DNA of 62,848 bases from an uncultured Lachnospiraceae bacterium (GCA_945949045.1 CAMFDG010000007.1:1-62848); one strand, 5' to 3'. Shown: positions 17,368 through 28,600, counted from the first letter of the stretch. Notes: generated by a model from the sequence alone, not told the origin. Numbers and translations: made by a program.

Positions 17368-19479
17368 ATGGCAAATAAACACGGAAACTTATCCATTGAC
17401 AGTGACAACCTTTTTCCAATCATCAAGAAATGGTTATATTCTGACCACGATATTTTCTATCGCGAACTGATTTCCAACGGCTGTGATGCCATTACCAAGT
17501 TAAAGAAGCTTGACATGATGGGAGAATACACCCTTCCTGCAGATTACAAGCCAAAGATCCAGGTCATCGTAAACCCGGAGGAAAAGACCCTCAAATTTAT
17601 CGATAACGGCCTTGGCATGACTGCCGACGAGGTGGAGGAATACATTAACCAGATTGCCTTTTCCGGTGCAACGGACTTCATCGAGAAATACAAGGACAAA
17701 TCCAGTGATGACCAGATTATCGGGCACTTCGGACTGGGCTTCTACTCTGCCTTCATGGTAGCGGATGAAGTAACGATCGATACCCTTTCCTACAAGGAGG
17801 GCGCCACCCCGGTTCACTGGTCCTGTGACGGCGGCACAGAGTTCGATATGGTAGACGGTGACATGGATGACGTGGGAACTGAAATCACCCTTTACTTAAA
17901 TGAGGATTGTCTGGAGTTCGCCAACGAGTACCGGGCAAGAGAGATCATCGAGAAGTACTGTTCCTTCATGCCAACCGAAATCTACTTATCCAAGGCCAAT
18001 GCTCCGGAGGAGTATGAGACCATCGACAAAGAGGATAAACTGGACACCGATACCGTCGTAGAGGAGATCCACGAAGAGGCAAAGACTGAGGAGAAGGAAA
18101 ACGAGAACGGCGAGAAAGAGATCGTTGAAGTCTCTCCTGCCAAGGATAAATTAAAGATCGTAAAGCGCCCGGTTCCTCTCAATGATACCACCCCGCTGTG
18201 GACCAAAAACCCAAGCGAGTGCACCGATGAGGAATATAAGGAATTCTACCGCAAAGTATTTATGGATTACAAGGAACCACTGTTCTGGATTCACCTGAAC
18301 ATGGATTATCCGTTTAACCTGAAAGGTATCCTGTACTTCCCGAAGATCAACACGGAATACGATTCCATCGAGGGAACCATCAAGCTCTATAACAATCAGG
18401 TATTTATCGCCGACAATATCAAAGAGGTCATTCCGGAGTTCTTAATGCTCTTAAAGGGTGTCATCGACTGTCCGGACCTGCCCCTTAACGTATCCCGTTC
18501 TGCCCTTCAGAACGACGGTTTTGTCAAAAAGATTTCCGAGTACATTACCAAGAAGGTGGCTGACAAGCTCATCGGTATGTGCAAGACTGACAAGGAATCC
18601 TACGAGAAATACTGGGACGACATCAGCCCCTTCATCAAGTTCGGCTGCTTAAAGGATACCAAGTTCTGTGACAAGATGAATGATTATATCCTGTTTAAGG
18701 ATATCAACGACAAGTATCAGACACTTCCGGAGCTGTTAGTACCGGTTGAGGAGGAAAAGACAGAGCAAGGCGCTGACAGCGCTTCGGAGTCTTCTGAGAC
18801 TGCAGAAACGGAAAATACAGATACCACAGTAGAAAATACCGATTCCGAAGAGCCGGAGGAGGAAAAGGAACCGGAAAAAGATACCATCTACTATGTGACC
18901 GACAAGGTACAGCAGGGTCAGTACATTACCATGTTCAAGGAGCAGGGAATGAATGCCGTGATCCTCGACCACAACATAGATACCTCCTTCATCAGCCAGT
19001 TAGAGCAGCGCAACGAGCACTATCAGTTCAAGCGCATTGATGCGGATGTTACCGATGCCCTGAAATCTGAGGATGCCGGGGATCTGACCGAGGCACAGAA
19101 TACCCTTTCCGAGGTATTCAAGAAAACCTTAACCAACGATAAGCTGACCATTCAGGCAGAGGCACTGAAAAATGCGGATGTAGCATCTGTCCTTACACTC
19201 TCCGAGCAGGGAAGACGTATGCAGGATATGATGAAGATGTACTCCATGGGCGGCGATATGGATCCGAATATGTTTGCCGCAAACCAGACACTGACCTTAA
19301 ATGTCAACAATCCGCTTGTTAAGTATATCTTAGACAACAAGGATTCCGAGCATGTGCCAATGTTCGTTGAGCAGCTGTATGATCTGGCAATGCTTTCTAA
19401 CCAGCCGCTTGCACCGGAAGCCATGACGAAATTCGTAAAGCGAAGCAACGATATCATGATGCTTCTTGCAAATAAATAG
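17368..19479 (+). CDS. htpG: Hsp90-family chaperone HtpG
   Basis: The 703-residue protein is a complete bacterial Hsp90. The N-terminal GHKL ATPase has RELISNGCDAITK (around residue 32-44), IDNGLGMT and IGHFGLGFYSAFMVAD. The middle and C-terminal dimerisation domains follow (LPLNVSRSALQNDGF, and MAPEAMTKF-like end). Two strongly acidic low-complexity stretches are unusual: about residues 215-260, where eukaryotic Hsp90 has its charged linker, and about 465-510 (rich in Glu, Thr and Ser). GGAGATG precedes the ATG. It is controlled by a CIRCE element and appears to be a single-gene unit. Confidence 0.97.
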   Translation: MANKHGNLSIDSDNLFPIIKKWLYSDHDIFYRELISNGCDAITKLKKLDMMGEYTLPADYKPKIQVIVNPEEKTLKFIDNGLGMTADEVEEYINQIAFSGATDFIEKYKDKSSDDQIIGHFGLGFYSAFMVADEVTIDTLSYKEGATPVHWSCDGGTEFDMVDGDMDDVGTEITLYLNEDCLEFANEYRAREIIEKYCSFMPTEIYLSKANAPEEYETIDKEDKLDTDTVVEEIHEEAKTEEKENENGEKEIVEVSPAKDKLKIVKRPVPLNDTTPLWTKNPSECTDEEYKEFYRKVFMDYKEPLFWIHLNMDYPFNLKGILYFPKINTEYDSIEGTIKLYNNQVFIADNIKEVIPEFLMLLKGVIDCPDLPLNVSRSALQNDGFVKKISEYITKKVADKLIGMCKTDKESYEKYWDDISPFIKFGCLKDTKFCDKMNDYILFKDINDKYQTLPELLVPVEEEKTEQGADSASESSETAETENTDTTVENTDSEEPEEEKEPEKDTIYYVTDKVQQGQYITMFKEQGMNAVILDHNIDTSFISQLEQRNEHYQFKRIDADVTDALKSEDAGDLTEAQNTLSEVFKKTLTNDKLTIQAEALKNADVASVLTLSEQGRRMQDMMKMYSMGGDMDPNMFAANQTLTLNVNNPLVKYILDNKDSEHVPMFVEQLYDLAMLSNQPLAPEAMTKFVKRSNDIMMLLANK

Positions 19480-19486
19480 TGAAAAA

Positions 19487-19560
19487 TTCCCACACTGAAT
19501 TTCGTGCGGCCCTGCCGGCCGCCGGAATTCGCCGGGAATGGATAGCGCAGTGGCGGCCGG
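19487..19560. terminator. Convergent terminator region between htpG and PAP2 gene
   Basis: A perfect 9-bp inverted repeat, CCGGCCGCC (19515-19523) and GGCGGCCGG (19552-19560), spans the gap. On the minus strand a second AATTCC...GGAATT stem is followed by TTTTT. The minus-strand reading CGCAC-N8-GTGTGGGAA resembles the terminator at 54108 and its decayed copy at 53655. Confidence 0.65.
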
Positions 19561-19561
19561 A

Positions 19562-20158
19562 CTATATTTCGTCCCGTCCCGCCGAAAGCTTTTGAAATCC
19601 CATATGTACCACCAGTGCACACCCGCCTCCGATGAGGATGCCGGCTAATACATCAGTCGGAAAATGTACAAACAGATACAATCTGGAAAATGCAATCAGG
19701 GATGCAAGGATCACCGCAGGAATTCCCAGTCTTTTATCATTGCAGAAAAGAGCGACCGAGGCCGCAAATCCGTTAACTGTATGTCCCGATGGAAACGAAT
19801 AATCAGTGGGGACAGCAACCAGAAGGGCAACCTGGGAATCGATCCAGCAGGGGCGTTCTCTGGCTGCCAGCTTTTTCAGGATTAAATTTGCCAGAATAAA
19901 AGAGATTACAATGGTAACGAGCATCTGAAGTCCTGTTTTCCGGTAAGTTCGCGGAATACAAAGGATGAGCGACAGGGAAATCCAAAGAATTCCTGCATTG
20001 CCAAGGGCGGACAAAAAAACCATCACCCGGTCCAGTACAGGCCCGTGAATGCCCTGCAGTGCATATAAAATATCAAATTCCCAATTCATCCGGTAAGCCT
20101 CCCTCACTCTCTTTATCAACCTCATCGATATATTTCTGATGCATTCCTGCACCGGCAT
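19562..20158 (-). CDS. PAP2-family membrane phosphatase
   Basis: The 198-residue membrane protein carries the three PAP2 motifs: KKLAARERP (KxxxxxxRP), PSGHTVNG (PSGH) and SRLYLFVHFPTDV (SRxxxxxHxxxD). Such enzymes remove phosphate from lipid diphosphates such as undecaprenyl pyrophosphate or phosphatidic acid. The start at 20158 is backed by GAGGAGGAACA directly upstream. It follows the foldase lipoprotein gene by 9 bases, suggesting one transcript. Confidence 0.9.
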   Translation of the reverse strand: MPVQECIRNISMRLIKRVREAYRMNWEFDILYALQGIHGPVLDRVMVFLSALGNAGILWISLSLILCIPRTYRKTGLQMLVTIVISFILANLILKKLAARERPCWIDSQVALLVAVPTDYSFPSGHTVNGFAASVALFCNDKRLGIPAVILASLIAFSRLYLFVHFPTDVLAGILIGGGCALVVHMGFQKLSAGRDEI

Positions 20159-20167
20159 TGTTCCTCC

Positions 20168-21163
20168 TCACTGAAAAAACTTCTCGTAAACGGTAAAAAA
20201 GGAATCCGTCTCGATCTCATCCGTATCCGAAAGGGTAATTTTATTCCACAGGTGATCATTCATTCGAAAATCAGCATTCTCCACAAATCCCTGATAGCTG
20301 TCCTCAAACTTCTGTTTCTCCCGCCGGAGTTTGATCTTCTCCTTATTGGACTCCGTCAATTCCTTTTCGAACTTATTCAGGCATTTGATAAAATAATACC
20401 CATCCTCTGTCTCAATCCTTCCGGAGACGGCATCATTATCCAGATTAAAGGCAACATCCTCAATCTTCTGGGGATATTCTCCACGGGCAACCGTCTTTTC
20501 CAACTCATCGGAAATTTGAAATTTTTCCGCCACGGTCTGAAAATCTGTCCCTTCCTTCAGTTCCTGCTCCACCGCACGGGCACTCTTTTCATCCGTCACA
20601 CAGATCTGCTGCACGCGAATGACACGCGCCTCATCATCGCTGACCTCCTCATGGGTATCCTCCGTCAGCACCTGATACAGCTTATTGGCCAGAGCATAAT
20701 CCTCATAGGCACGCTGCACCTGCTTTTCACTGATCTGAGTGTAAGAAAGCTCTGGGGCATTAAGGGACTGATAGTATTCCTCCGCTGCCTTTTGTGCAAG
20801 AAGCCGCTCCTCTTCGGAAAGCTCCAGCCCCTTCTCCTCTGCCAGAAGCACCATGCAGACAATGCGGGAAAGTTCCTGGATCGTCACATCCTTCACATAG
20901 GTCTCCAGGGAAGCGGTATCCGAATTCTGCCACAGATCAAGCCCATTGGTCTTACCGTAAAGGTTCCTGTAATTGCAAAGATACAGCTTAGCGATCTCCA
21001 CCGGATATTTTTCATCATTAATCTGAAATACATTTTTGTAGCTGGTCAGTTCATTTCTCTCCATGCTGATTTCCATGTTTCCGAGCCTGCAGGCGCTAAG
21101 CTGCGTAAAGGCACAGCAAAGCATGAGAACTGCCCCCATCAAACTTCCACATTTTCTATGCAT
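20168..21163 (-). CDS. Lipoprotein peptidyl-prolyl isomerase (PrsA/parvulin-like)
   Basis: The 331-residue protein has a lipoprotein signal peptide ending in lipobox LSAC (Cys25). A helical SurA-like N-domain (about 45-170) follows, then a parvulin region (about 180-265, RVIRVQQICVTDEKSARAV through DGYYFIKCLNKFE), and a charged C-terminal helix. This is the PrsA/foldase layout: a membrane-anchored chaperone helping secreted proteins fold outside the membrane. It sits in an operon with the 87-residue protein and the PAP2 phosphatase. Confidence 0.85.
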   Translation of the reverse strand: MHRKCGSLMGAVLMLCCAFTQLSACRLGNMEISMERNELTSYKNVFQINDEKYPVEIAKLYLCNYRNLYGKTNGLDLWQNSDTASLETYVKDVTIQELSRIVCMVLLAEEKGLELSEEERLLAQKAAEEYYQSLNAPELSYTQISEKQVQRAYEDYALANKLYQVLTEDTHEEVSDDEARVIRVQQICVTDEKSARAVEQELKEGTDFQTVAEKFQISDELEKTVARGEYPQKIEDVAFNLDNDAVSGRIETEDGYYFIKCLNKFEKELTESNKEKIKLRREKQKFEDSYQGFVENADFRMNDHLWNKITLSDTDEIETDSFFTVYEKFFQ

Positions 21164-21166
21164 CTT

Positions 21167-21430
21167 CTATCCTTCCACAATCAGGAAACGACCATCCGAA
21201 AGCGAAAATACCTCACTTGCCTCTAACAGCTCCCGGTCACTCATCCCGGCTGCATCCATACCGGCCTCGTCAAAGTACTCCCGAACCTCCTTCAGGTCCT
21301 TAACCACCACAGCCATACAGTCCTCCAGAAAAGCCTCCGCTTCCTCCTTTGTATCCGCAACGTTTTCCGGAAAAAGCTGTCCCTGCTTCTCTAAGAAACA
21401 GGAAAGCACACTGTCATCATATTCTCCCAT
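21167..21430 (-). CDS. Small acidic protein of unknown function
   Basis: 87 residues, strongly acidic, mostly helical by composition (DTKEEAEAFLEDCMAVVV, then DLKEVREYFDEAG). No recognised domain. GAGGAAACGACA-type ribosome binding site precedes the ATG. Its stop is 3 bases from the foldase start, so the two are co-translated neighbours. Function unknown. Confidence 0.75.
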   Translation of the reverse strand: MGEYDDSVLSCFLEKQGQLFPENVADTKEEAEAFLEDCMAVVVKDLKEVREYFDEAGMDAAGMSDRELLEASEVFSLSDGRFLIVEG

Positions 21431-21480
21431 TTGTCGTTTCCTCCTTTTTGGGTTTTTCTACAGACATTATAATACACCGT

Positions 21481-22095
21481 TTACTGAAATCCAAGCTTTT
21501 TCAATTCCTGAAAGATTCTGGCCACCGGAAGTCCCACCACATTATTGTAATCTCCCCGGATTCCCTTTACGTAGGCCGCAAACGGGCCCTGAATCCCATA
21601 TCCTCCAGCCTTATCCATCGGATCACCGCTGGCCACATAGGAATCAATTTCCTTTTCCGACAGCGGATAAAACTCCACCTTCGTCTCCTCAAAAAAAGAA
21701 TACTGCCCGCACCGGTTTTCCTGATCCATAAATACAAAGGTCACGCCGGTGTAGACACTGTGCGTATTTCCCGACAACAGAGAAAGCATCCTTCCGGCAT
21801 CCTCCTCATCCTTTGGCTTTCCCAGAATCTGCCCATCATAAGCCACCACCGTATCCGCTCCAATCACTAAGATTTCCTGGGGCGTCACAAGCTCTTTGTG
21901 GTTTTCATTGTAGGTAAGGATTCCGGAAGCCACCTCCCTTGCCTTCCGGGCAGACAATTCCAGCACCACCTGATCGGGTGCCTGTACGGTCATTACCTCC
22001 TCTCCCTTTGCGGGACAGATTTCAAATTCCATACCGATCTGTTCCAGAAGTTCTTTTCGTCTCGGGGACGCAGACGCCAGTACAATACGACTCAT
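21481..22095 (-). CDS. maf: Maf-type nucleoside triphosphate pyrophosphatase
   Basis: The 204-residue protein has the Maf signature at the N-terminus (IVLASASPRRKELLEQIG) and the core VIGADTVVAYDGQILGKP and YVASGDPMDKAGGYGIQG. Maf proteins hydrolyse dTTP, UTP or modified NTPs and influence septum formation. The start overlaps the AddA stop by 4 bases (ATGA). Confidence 0.95.
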   Translation of the reverse strand: MSRIVLASASPRRKELLEQIGMEFEICPAKGEEVMTVQAPDQVVLELSARKAREVASGILTYNENHKELVTPQEILVIGADTVVAYDGQILGKPKDEEDAGRMLSLLSGNTHSVYTGVTFVFMDQENRCGQYSFFEETKVEFYPLSEKEIDSYVASGDPMDKAGGYGIQGPFAAYVKGIRGDYNNVVGLPVARIFQELKKLGFQ

Positions 22096-25000
22096 AATTT
22101 CACAACCTCCTTGAGGCGGAAGGAATAAATCAGCTTCTCCTCCGCCGTTTTCTTTTGCTCCTCTGTGGAAAAAATGCGGGTCAGAGCATTGGCATACAGC
22201 TTCAGCTGGGTCTGATACCGCAGCACCAGCTCTTCGCTCTCATTTACCCGGTCTGTCTTATAATCCAGAAGGATAATGGAATCTCCCTCCATCCAGAATA
22301 CATCGATGATTCCCTGGACCAGAACCCCGTCGTGCTCCATGATAAAAGGTTTTTCCCGGTACAGCTGTCCACGGGAGGCCGCATCTGCCATCCTCCCCGC
22401 CACAGGGTCCCTCACAAAGGCTTCGATCATGGAGGGATACACCAGAGAAAAAGACGAAGCATCCAGCGCCCCCTCCGAAAGCATCCGGGAGAGTTCCCCC
22501 CGGACAAATTCCTTCACAGCCCCCGGGTTGTCCCTGTCCAATGATGCCAGCTTTCGAAAATCCAGACACTCCATCACACGATGGACTGCCGTTCCCCGCA
22601 GTGCTCCCGGATTTGCATTTCCCTGGCTTACATCAGCTTCTGTCCCCTGCTCCTGCCCGGAAAGGGCAAAGGAAGGAATACAGTGTTCCCTGTCATTTTG
22701 AAGGAAATCCGGCACCTGTGCTTCCCCCTGGGACCGGTCAAAGACCTGCAGCATAGAATCATGCTTAAGCTCTGAAACGGAGTATTTGCTTTTTTTCCGA
22801 ACCTCTTCTTCATAGGGATACCGGTAGGAAAACAATTCGTCATACTGACGGACCACTTCTTCCTCTGCCTGCTCCACACGCTCTTTCAGTGCTCCGTAAT
22901 CCATCTGTTTTTCCACCTGTTTCTCTGCCATCCCCCATACCATCTGCTTAATATCAAAGGGCTCAATGGTATATTTGTCCGGATAGGACAGCATCGCCGG
23001 AAGAATCCAGTCCAGATAGCAGCCGGCACCTGCCCGCTGCCGGTAGCTGATGGGCTCACCAATCGTCACATTTCCGGTAAAGTCGGAAATCTTCTTTGCC
23101 GCATCACTGACGGACGCAGTCAGGATCAGCTTTTCCTTCGCCCGCGTCAGGGCAACATAGAGTATGCGAAGCTCCTCCCCCAGATTTTCCCGCCGGAGCC
23201 GGTCCGCGATCTCTGTCCGAAGGATACAGCTTTTCTTTATTTTCGGCCGTCCGGAAATCTCTGCAATTCCCATTCCCAGATCCGGATGCACCACAAGCAG
23301 CTCCCCCGATTCCATTCTGTTGAAGGCTCTGGACAGGCCGGACACAAACACCACCGGAAATTCCAGTCCCTTGCTTTTATGGATTGTCATGATCCGCACC
23401 ACATCCGCATTCTCACTGGTCATATCCGCTTCCCCGAAATCAATTTCGTAGGTCTGCAGTTCTTCAATATAGCGCACAAAATGAAACAGTCCCCGGTAGC
23501 TGGTTTTCTCAAAATCCACTGCCTTTTCCACCAGCATGGCCAGGTTTGCCGCCCGCCGCTCCCCCGCCGGAAGCGCCTCGGCATAGCTGCCGTAACCGGT
23601 CTTTTCAAGAATCTCCAGAATCAGTTCATGTACCGGAAGCTCCCGCATAGAGCGGAGTCTGGTAAAGACCTCACAGAAATCATGAAGCGGTCCCTCTTCC
23701 TGCTGTTTCATCTGTGTCAGCGCCGCCTCGGCAAAGGTATGCTCCCTGTCCCCAACACGGATCTCAGCCAGTTCCTCGTCATCCAGCCCTGCCATGGGGG
23801 ACTTCAGCACTGCAGCCATGGGAATATCCTGATAGGGATTATCCAGAATTTTGAGCATATTCAACACGGTCTGCACTTCGATGGCAGAAAAATAACCGGT
23901 AGCGGATTCCACGTGGGCAGGAATCCCATGCTCCGCAAGAATCCGTGCGAAGTCCATTCCCCAGTCCTTCAGACTGCGAAAGAGAATCACGATATCTGAA
24001 TACCGGAGAGGTCTCAGTGTGCCGGTCTCTTTATCCGTAACATATGTCTCCTCCATCAGTCGCTCAATGCGGGTCGCTGTCATATGGGCCTCCAGCTGCC
24101 GCCTGGTTTTTGCTTTCTCCCCCTTTAACAGCTCATCCTCCGTATCAATCATCAGCAGCTCTGTCTCCATGCCTGGGGTCCCGGGAAAGTCTGCCCCGGG
24201 ATAAAGGGCCGCTTCCCTGTTGTATTCGACTCTTCCCAGGTCCGGGCTCATAATCTTATAGAAAATATCATTGCAGAACTCCAGAACCTGGGAACGGCTT
24301 CTGAAATTCTGATGCAGGTCAATACGCTGTCTGTCCGATTCCTCCGTGGAGAAGGAGGCATATTTTTCCATAAAAAGCTCCGGTCTTGCCAGCCGGAAAC
24401 GATATATACTCTGCTTAACATCCCCAACCATAAACAGATTGTGTCCGCTCTCCTCCGTCCTGGAAACCGCACGCAGTATTTCCTCCTGCACCTGGTTGCT
24501 GTCCTGATACTCATCAATCATAATTTCTGCAAAATGCTCCCGGAATTCCCGGGCCACAGGGCGGCTCTTTTTCGTCTTCTCATCCACCAGAATGTTCAGG
24601 GCAAAATGTTCGATATCCGAGAAATCGACGATTCTCTTTTTCCGCTTGGCCTTCTCCATGGCATCCGTGAAGGAAAGTGCCAGAAAAACCAATTCCTCTG
24701 CCACCTTGCAAAGGCGCCGGATCTGTTCCAGAAGCTCCTCTTCATTTTCTGAAAAATAGTTCTTCTGAAGGGCTGCCAGCTCCTTTTTGATCTCATTTCT
24801 GCCGGATGAAACAGCCTGCTTTTTTGCCTCATCCTTCGTATATTTGCGGATCGGGGACAGATTCCCCAGCTTCAGTTCCGCAAAAAAGTCTCTCATTGCA
24901 GCAAAATCCGTAAGTTCCTCCACCCTGCCTAAAATCTCCAGATCCTCTTCTAAAGTCTTAGCATACGCGTTGGGCCCGTCCTCTGCCAGTGCCAGCGCAA

Positions 25001-25697
25001 GGAGTTTTTTCTCCTGCTCTGCCATATCTGCCACCAGAAGTCTGCAGTGCTCCACAATATCCGTAAAAATCGGCGACTTCTCCAGCTCCTCCTTCGAGGA
25101 AACCTGATAGGAATCCAGAAGACCTGAGAGCCAGGTCTTCGGCCACGGACTGCTCAAAGAGCTCCGGTACAGCTTAAGGACCATCTCCCTGACTGCCTGA
25201 TCCCGCCCTTTGCCGGCATAGGCATCAATCAGCTGTAAAAAACTTTCCCGCCCCGAAGCATAGCAGGTCTCAAATACCTGCTTTAATACATCCTGCTCTA
25301 AAAGCTTCATTTCTCCTTCATCCGCAATGCGAAAATTCGGATCCAGTCCAATCTCCTCAAAATGATTCCGCACCACGAACAGACAAAAGCTGTCAATGGT
25401 GGTGATCATCGCATTGTGGACAAGAGCAGACTGTCTCCTTAAATGGGAATTATCCGGGTGCAGCTCACAAAGCCTGCCTACAGCAGCCCCGATCCGTTCC
25501 CGCATCTCCGCAGCCGCCGCTCTCGTAAAGGTCACCACCAGAAGCTGGTCAATGTCAAGAGGATGTTCCCCCTCCGTGATCCGGCTGATAATCCGTTCCA
25601 CAAGAACCGCCGTTTTCCCGGAGCCTGCAGCCGCCGATACAAGAATATCCCTGTCTCTGAGCTCAATGACCTTCCTTTGCTCCTTCGTCCATTCCAT
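22092..25697 (-). CDS. addA: Helicase-exonuclease AddAB, subunit AddA
   Basis: The 1201-residue protein combines UvrD-type helicase motifs with a C-terminal RecB-type nuclease. Walker A SAAAGSGKTAVLVERI is near residue 17, helicase motif II IDEYQDSNQVQ near 395, and motif VI ILYVALTRAKEKL near 850. The nuclease core LVQGIIDVFWMEG...ILLDYKTDR is near 1130-1155. AddAB resects double-strand breaks for homologous recombination. The start lies inside the AddB 3' end (35-base overlap), and Maf follows directly. Confidence 0.97.
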   Translation of the reverse strand: MEWTKEQRKVIELRDRDILVSAAAGSGKTAVLVERIISRITEGEHPLDIDQLLVVTFTRAAAAEMRERIGAAVGRLCELHPDNSHLRRQSALVHNAMITTIDSFCLFVVRNHFEEIGLDPNFRIADEGEMKLLEQDVLKQVFETCYASGRESFLQLIDAYAGKGRDQAVREMVLKLYRSSLSSPWPKTWLSGLLDSYQVSSKEELEKSPIFTDIVEHCRLLVADMAEQEKKLLALALAEDGPNAYAKTLEEDLEILGRVEELTDFAAMRDFFAELKLGNLSPIRKYTKDEAKKQAVSSGRNEIKKELAALQKNYFSENEEELLEQIRRLCKVAEELVFLALSFTDAMEKAKRKKRIVDFSDIEHFALNILVDEKTKKSRPVAREFREHFAEIMIDEYQDSNQVQEEILRAVSRTEESGHNLFMVGDVKQSIYRFRLARPELFMEKYASFSTEESDRQRIDLHQNFRSRSQVLEFCNDIFYKIMSPDLGRVEYNREAALYPGADFPGTPGMETELLMIDTEDELLKGEKAKTRRQLEAHMTATRIERLMEETYVTDKETGTLRPLRYSDIVILFRSLKDWGMDFARILAEHGIPAHVESATGYFSAIEVQTVLNMLKILDNPYQDIPMAAVLKSPMAGLDDEELAEIRVGDREHTFAEAALTQMKQQEEGPLHDFCEVFTRLRSMRELPVHELILEILEKTGYGSYAEALPAGERRAANLAMLVEKAVDFEKTSYRGLFHFVRYIEELQTYEIDFGEADMTSENADVVRIMTIHKSKGLEFPVVFVSGLSRAFNRMESGELLVVHPDLGMGIAEISGRPKIKKSCILRTEIADRLRRENLGEELRILYVALTRAKEKLILTASVSDAAKKISDFTGNVTIGEPISYRQRAGAGCYLDWILPAMLSYPDKYTIEPFDIKQMVWGMAEKQVEKQMDYGALKERVEQAEEEVVRQYDELFSYRYPYEEEVRKKSKYSVSELKHDSMLQVFDRSQGEAQVPDFLQNDREHCIPSFALSGQEQGTEADVSQGNANPGALRGTAVHRVMECLDFRKLASLDRDNPGAVKEFVRGELSRMLSEGALDASSFSLVYPSMIEAFVRDPVAGRMADAASRGQLYREKPFIMEHDGVLVQGIIDVFWMEGDSIILLDYKTDRVNESEELVLRYQTQLKLYANALTRIFSTEEQKKTAEEKLIYSFRLKEVVKL

Positions 25698-28600
25698 TTA
25701 AGGCTTCCTCCTTTCCTGCCCTTTGCCGGGCATTTTCCGTACGCATCCGCTCGAATATATCCTCCTTACTCATCCCCTCTACACTTCGCATGTCATACCC
25801 CGGAATGCGGCTTTTTACTCCGCACACACAGGAATAGGGGCAATAGGTACAGCTGCTCTCGTTTTTATACTGATAGGGATTTACGCTGACTTTGCCGTCA
25901 TAAATCTCTCTTCCGATTTCCCCGATCTTCCCGCGGGCATACCGCTTCATAATTTCAAATTCCTCCGTTGACGCCACATGGGAACGGGCCATGGAAAGCT
26001 CCCCGGACTTTTTCTGCTCCACCGGAATCATCTCCGACCGACCTTCAAAGTTCTCATCCATTGCCCGGAAAATACGCTCCTCGCAATTGACCACCCCATC
26101 CGGACGGAGTGCTTTTAACAGTTCGTGTTCTGCCTGCTCCTTTGTCATGGCTCCATCTGCGGAAAGCACCGGATCATCAATGTGGTAGTACAGGATTCCT
26201 CCCGGCACCATTTCTCTTCCGGGATTGTTTTTCTGCATCAGCTCCGTAGCTGCATCCAGATACACCACCAGCTGAAGCGAAAGCCCCTGATAAAGCTTCA
26301 CCAGATCAAACTGGGCGTTGCCGGATTTGTAGTCAATTATTTTAATCGCGATTTCATTATCTTCTTTAAACGTATCAATTCGGTCAATTCTACCAATCAA
26401 TCGCAGTTTTACATCGTTTGGAAGCACATAGGAAAGTGCACCGACATCTGTTATTTCTGAGAAAGAAAGCTCAAATTTGTCCGGCACAAATTTTCCGGCC
26501 CTCACCTGTTTCGTCAATGCCCAGACGGTCTGTTGAAAGATCGTCATCAAACGTTCTGCCTGATAAGCATTTTCCGCCGTAGCATAAATTCCCATATTCG
26601 GATAGGATTCCAGTGCTTCTTCCATGGACTCTCTGGAAAGATTCTCTCTCATTTCATCAGGAATCCCAAACCAGTCATACCTCGACTGCTCCAGCTTGCA
26701 GCTGTACCGCTCCAATGCATCATGATAAAGATTTCCCATATCCACACCCTCGAAGCTGCTCTTTTCCCGCTCCTTCAGCTGCAGTCCATAGGCAAGAAAA
26801 TGGGAATAGGCACAAGATGCGAACCGCTCCAGCCTTGTGATGCTCTCAGCCGGTCTTTTCCCGTAGAGGGCCAGGGCCACAGCCCGGCTGATGGGCTCAT
26901 CTTCATAGCAGGCATAAGGTGCAGTAAGAAGCTTTTCCGCAAGCTCCCTCTGCCGGCCCTTCCCCTTCAAAAACCACTTGGCCAGCCCATACCAGTTCTC
27001 CTTCCGCTCCCCATGGATCAAATAGGAAAGAGCTGCTTTCTTTGTATAGAAGTCCGGCTGTGCCTCCACATTCTCTTTCTCTTCCTTAAGAAGGGCAGGA
27101 AAGAGCTGGGTCAGGACGCCGATCAGGTAGGAGGGTCTTAGGGCATGTCCCTCCCGATCTGCTTTTGCGCAGCTTACATAAAGCTGTTCCGAAGGCTTTG
27201 TCAGATTCCGGTACAGGTAAAATCTCTGAACAAAGGCCTGTTCTCTGGCTCCCGGTGCCAGCTCTACATCCCTGGAGAGAAGCAGTTCTCTCTCATACTC
27301 GGAAATGATCCCGCCGGACCTGGCATCCTTGGGAATGATCCCGTCATTGACTCCTGCAAAAAATAAAACCTTGATGTGATTTAGCCTGGTACGCTCAATA
27401 TCGCCAATCATAACGCAGTCATATCCCGGTGGAATAGCTGCAACAGTGACTGCCGAGAGGCCCGCATCAAGTATTTCGGAAAAATCCGAAATGTTCAGTT
27501 TTTCCTCTCCTAGAAAATCATAGTATTTTTCCAATAATTGAATGATGATTTGATAAATCTGCCCATTTTCTTTCGATTTTGTCTGTTCCCCCTGCTCCAA
27601 AAGCGCCTGTTCTGTGTCCCACAGCTGCTGCTCGCAGTCCAGCGCAAGAAACAGCCCATACAATGCCATAATTCCATCGCTCACAAGGGCATCCTCCCGG
27701 TGAAACACGTTCCAGAGCGGCTCCAGCAGATCAAAGATTCGGATTCGAAGTTCCTCCAGACGTTCCAGATCATACAGAGATTTTTGCTTCGGAACATGGA
27801 CAAAACGCCGGCTCCATGCCTTATGCCCCCGGATCCCCGCAGCCAGAAGGTAGTTATCCAGCCGGTCTGTCTCCTCCTGTGAAAAACCGCAGAAACCACA
27901 GCGAAGAAACCGCATCATGGACTCATAGCTGAAATTGCTCTCCACAATTTCCAGAGCGGAACGGATCATCTCAATAAAGGGATGAAACAAAACCTCCTGC
28001 GTCCGATCCATAAAATAAGGAATCTCATAAGTGTCAAACACCGGGCCCACATAGCTTTGATAGGTTTCCACGGAACCGGTCACGACGGCAATCTCCCGGT
28101 AACGATATCCGTTTCGGACCAGTTCATTGATCTTGCGGGCAATCAGAACCATTTCCTCTCTCGGAGTGCGCGTTACCGAAAGGTGAATCTCCCGGGGCTT
28201 ATCTTTCATTTTGGAAGCCATTGGACGAAACAGATTCTTCTCAAGAAACGCCAGGGAAGGCGCGTGGATAAACCGTTTTTTATCACTTTCCGTCAGGACC
28301 ACCGGTTCCTCTACCTCCACATGGAGCTGCTGCGCCATTCTGAGCAAAGAGGCAATCGTTCGTTTTGACAGATCGAACAGTTCCTCGCTGCCCCTGCTGT
28401 GATAAAAATCCTCCCTGTCATCAATCGTAAGGGTCACGTAAATCTGATCTGCCACCAGAAGCAGTTCCCTGAGAAGATCGTTCTGGATGGGAGTAAAGCC
28501 GGTAAATTCATCCAGCACAATCACGCTTTCCCGAAGCAGCTGGGATTCTGCTGCCACATCCCTCAGTACATGAAGAAGTTCCTCCGCCGTCAGACAGCTT

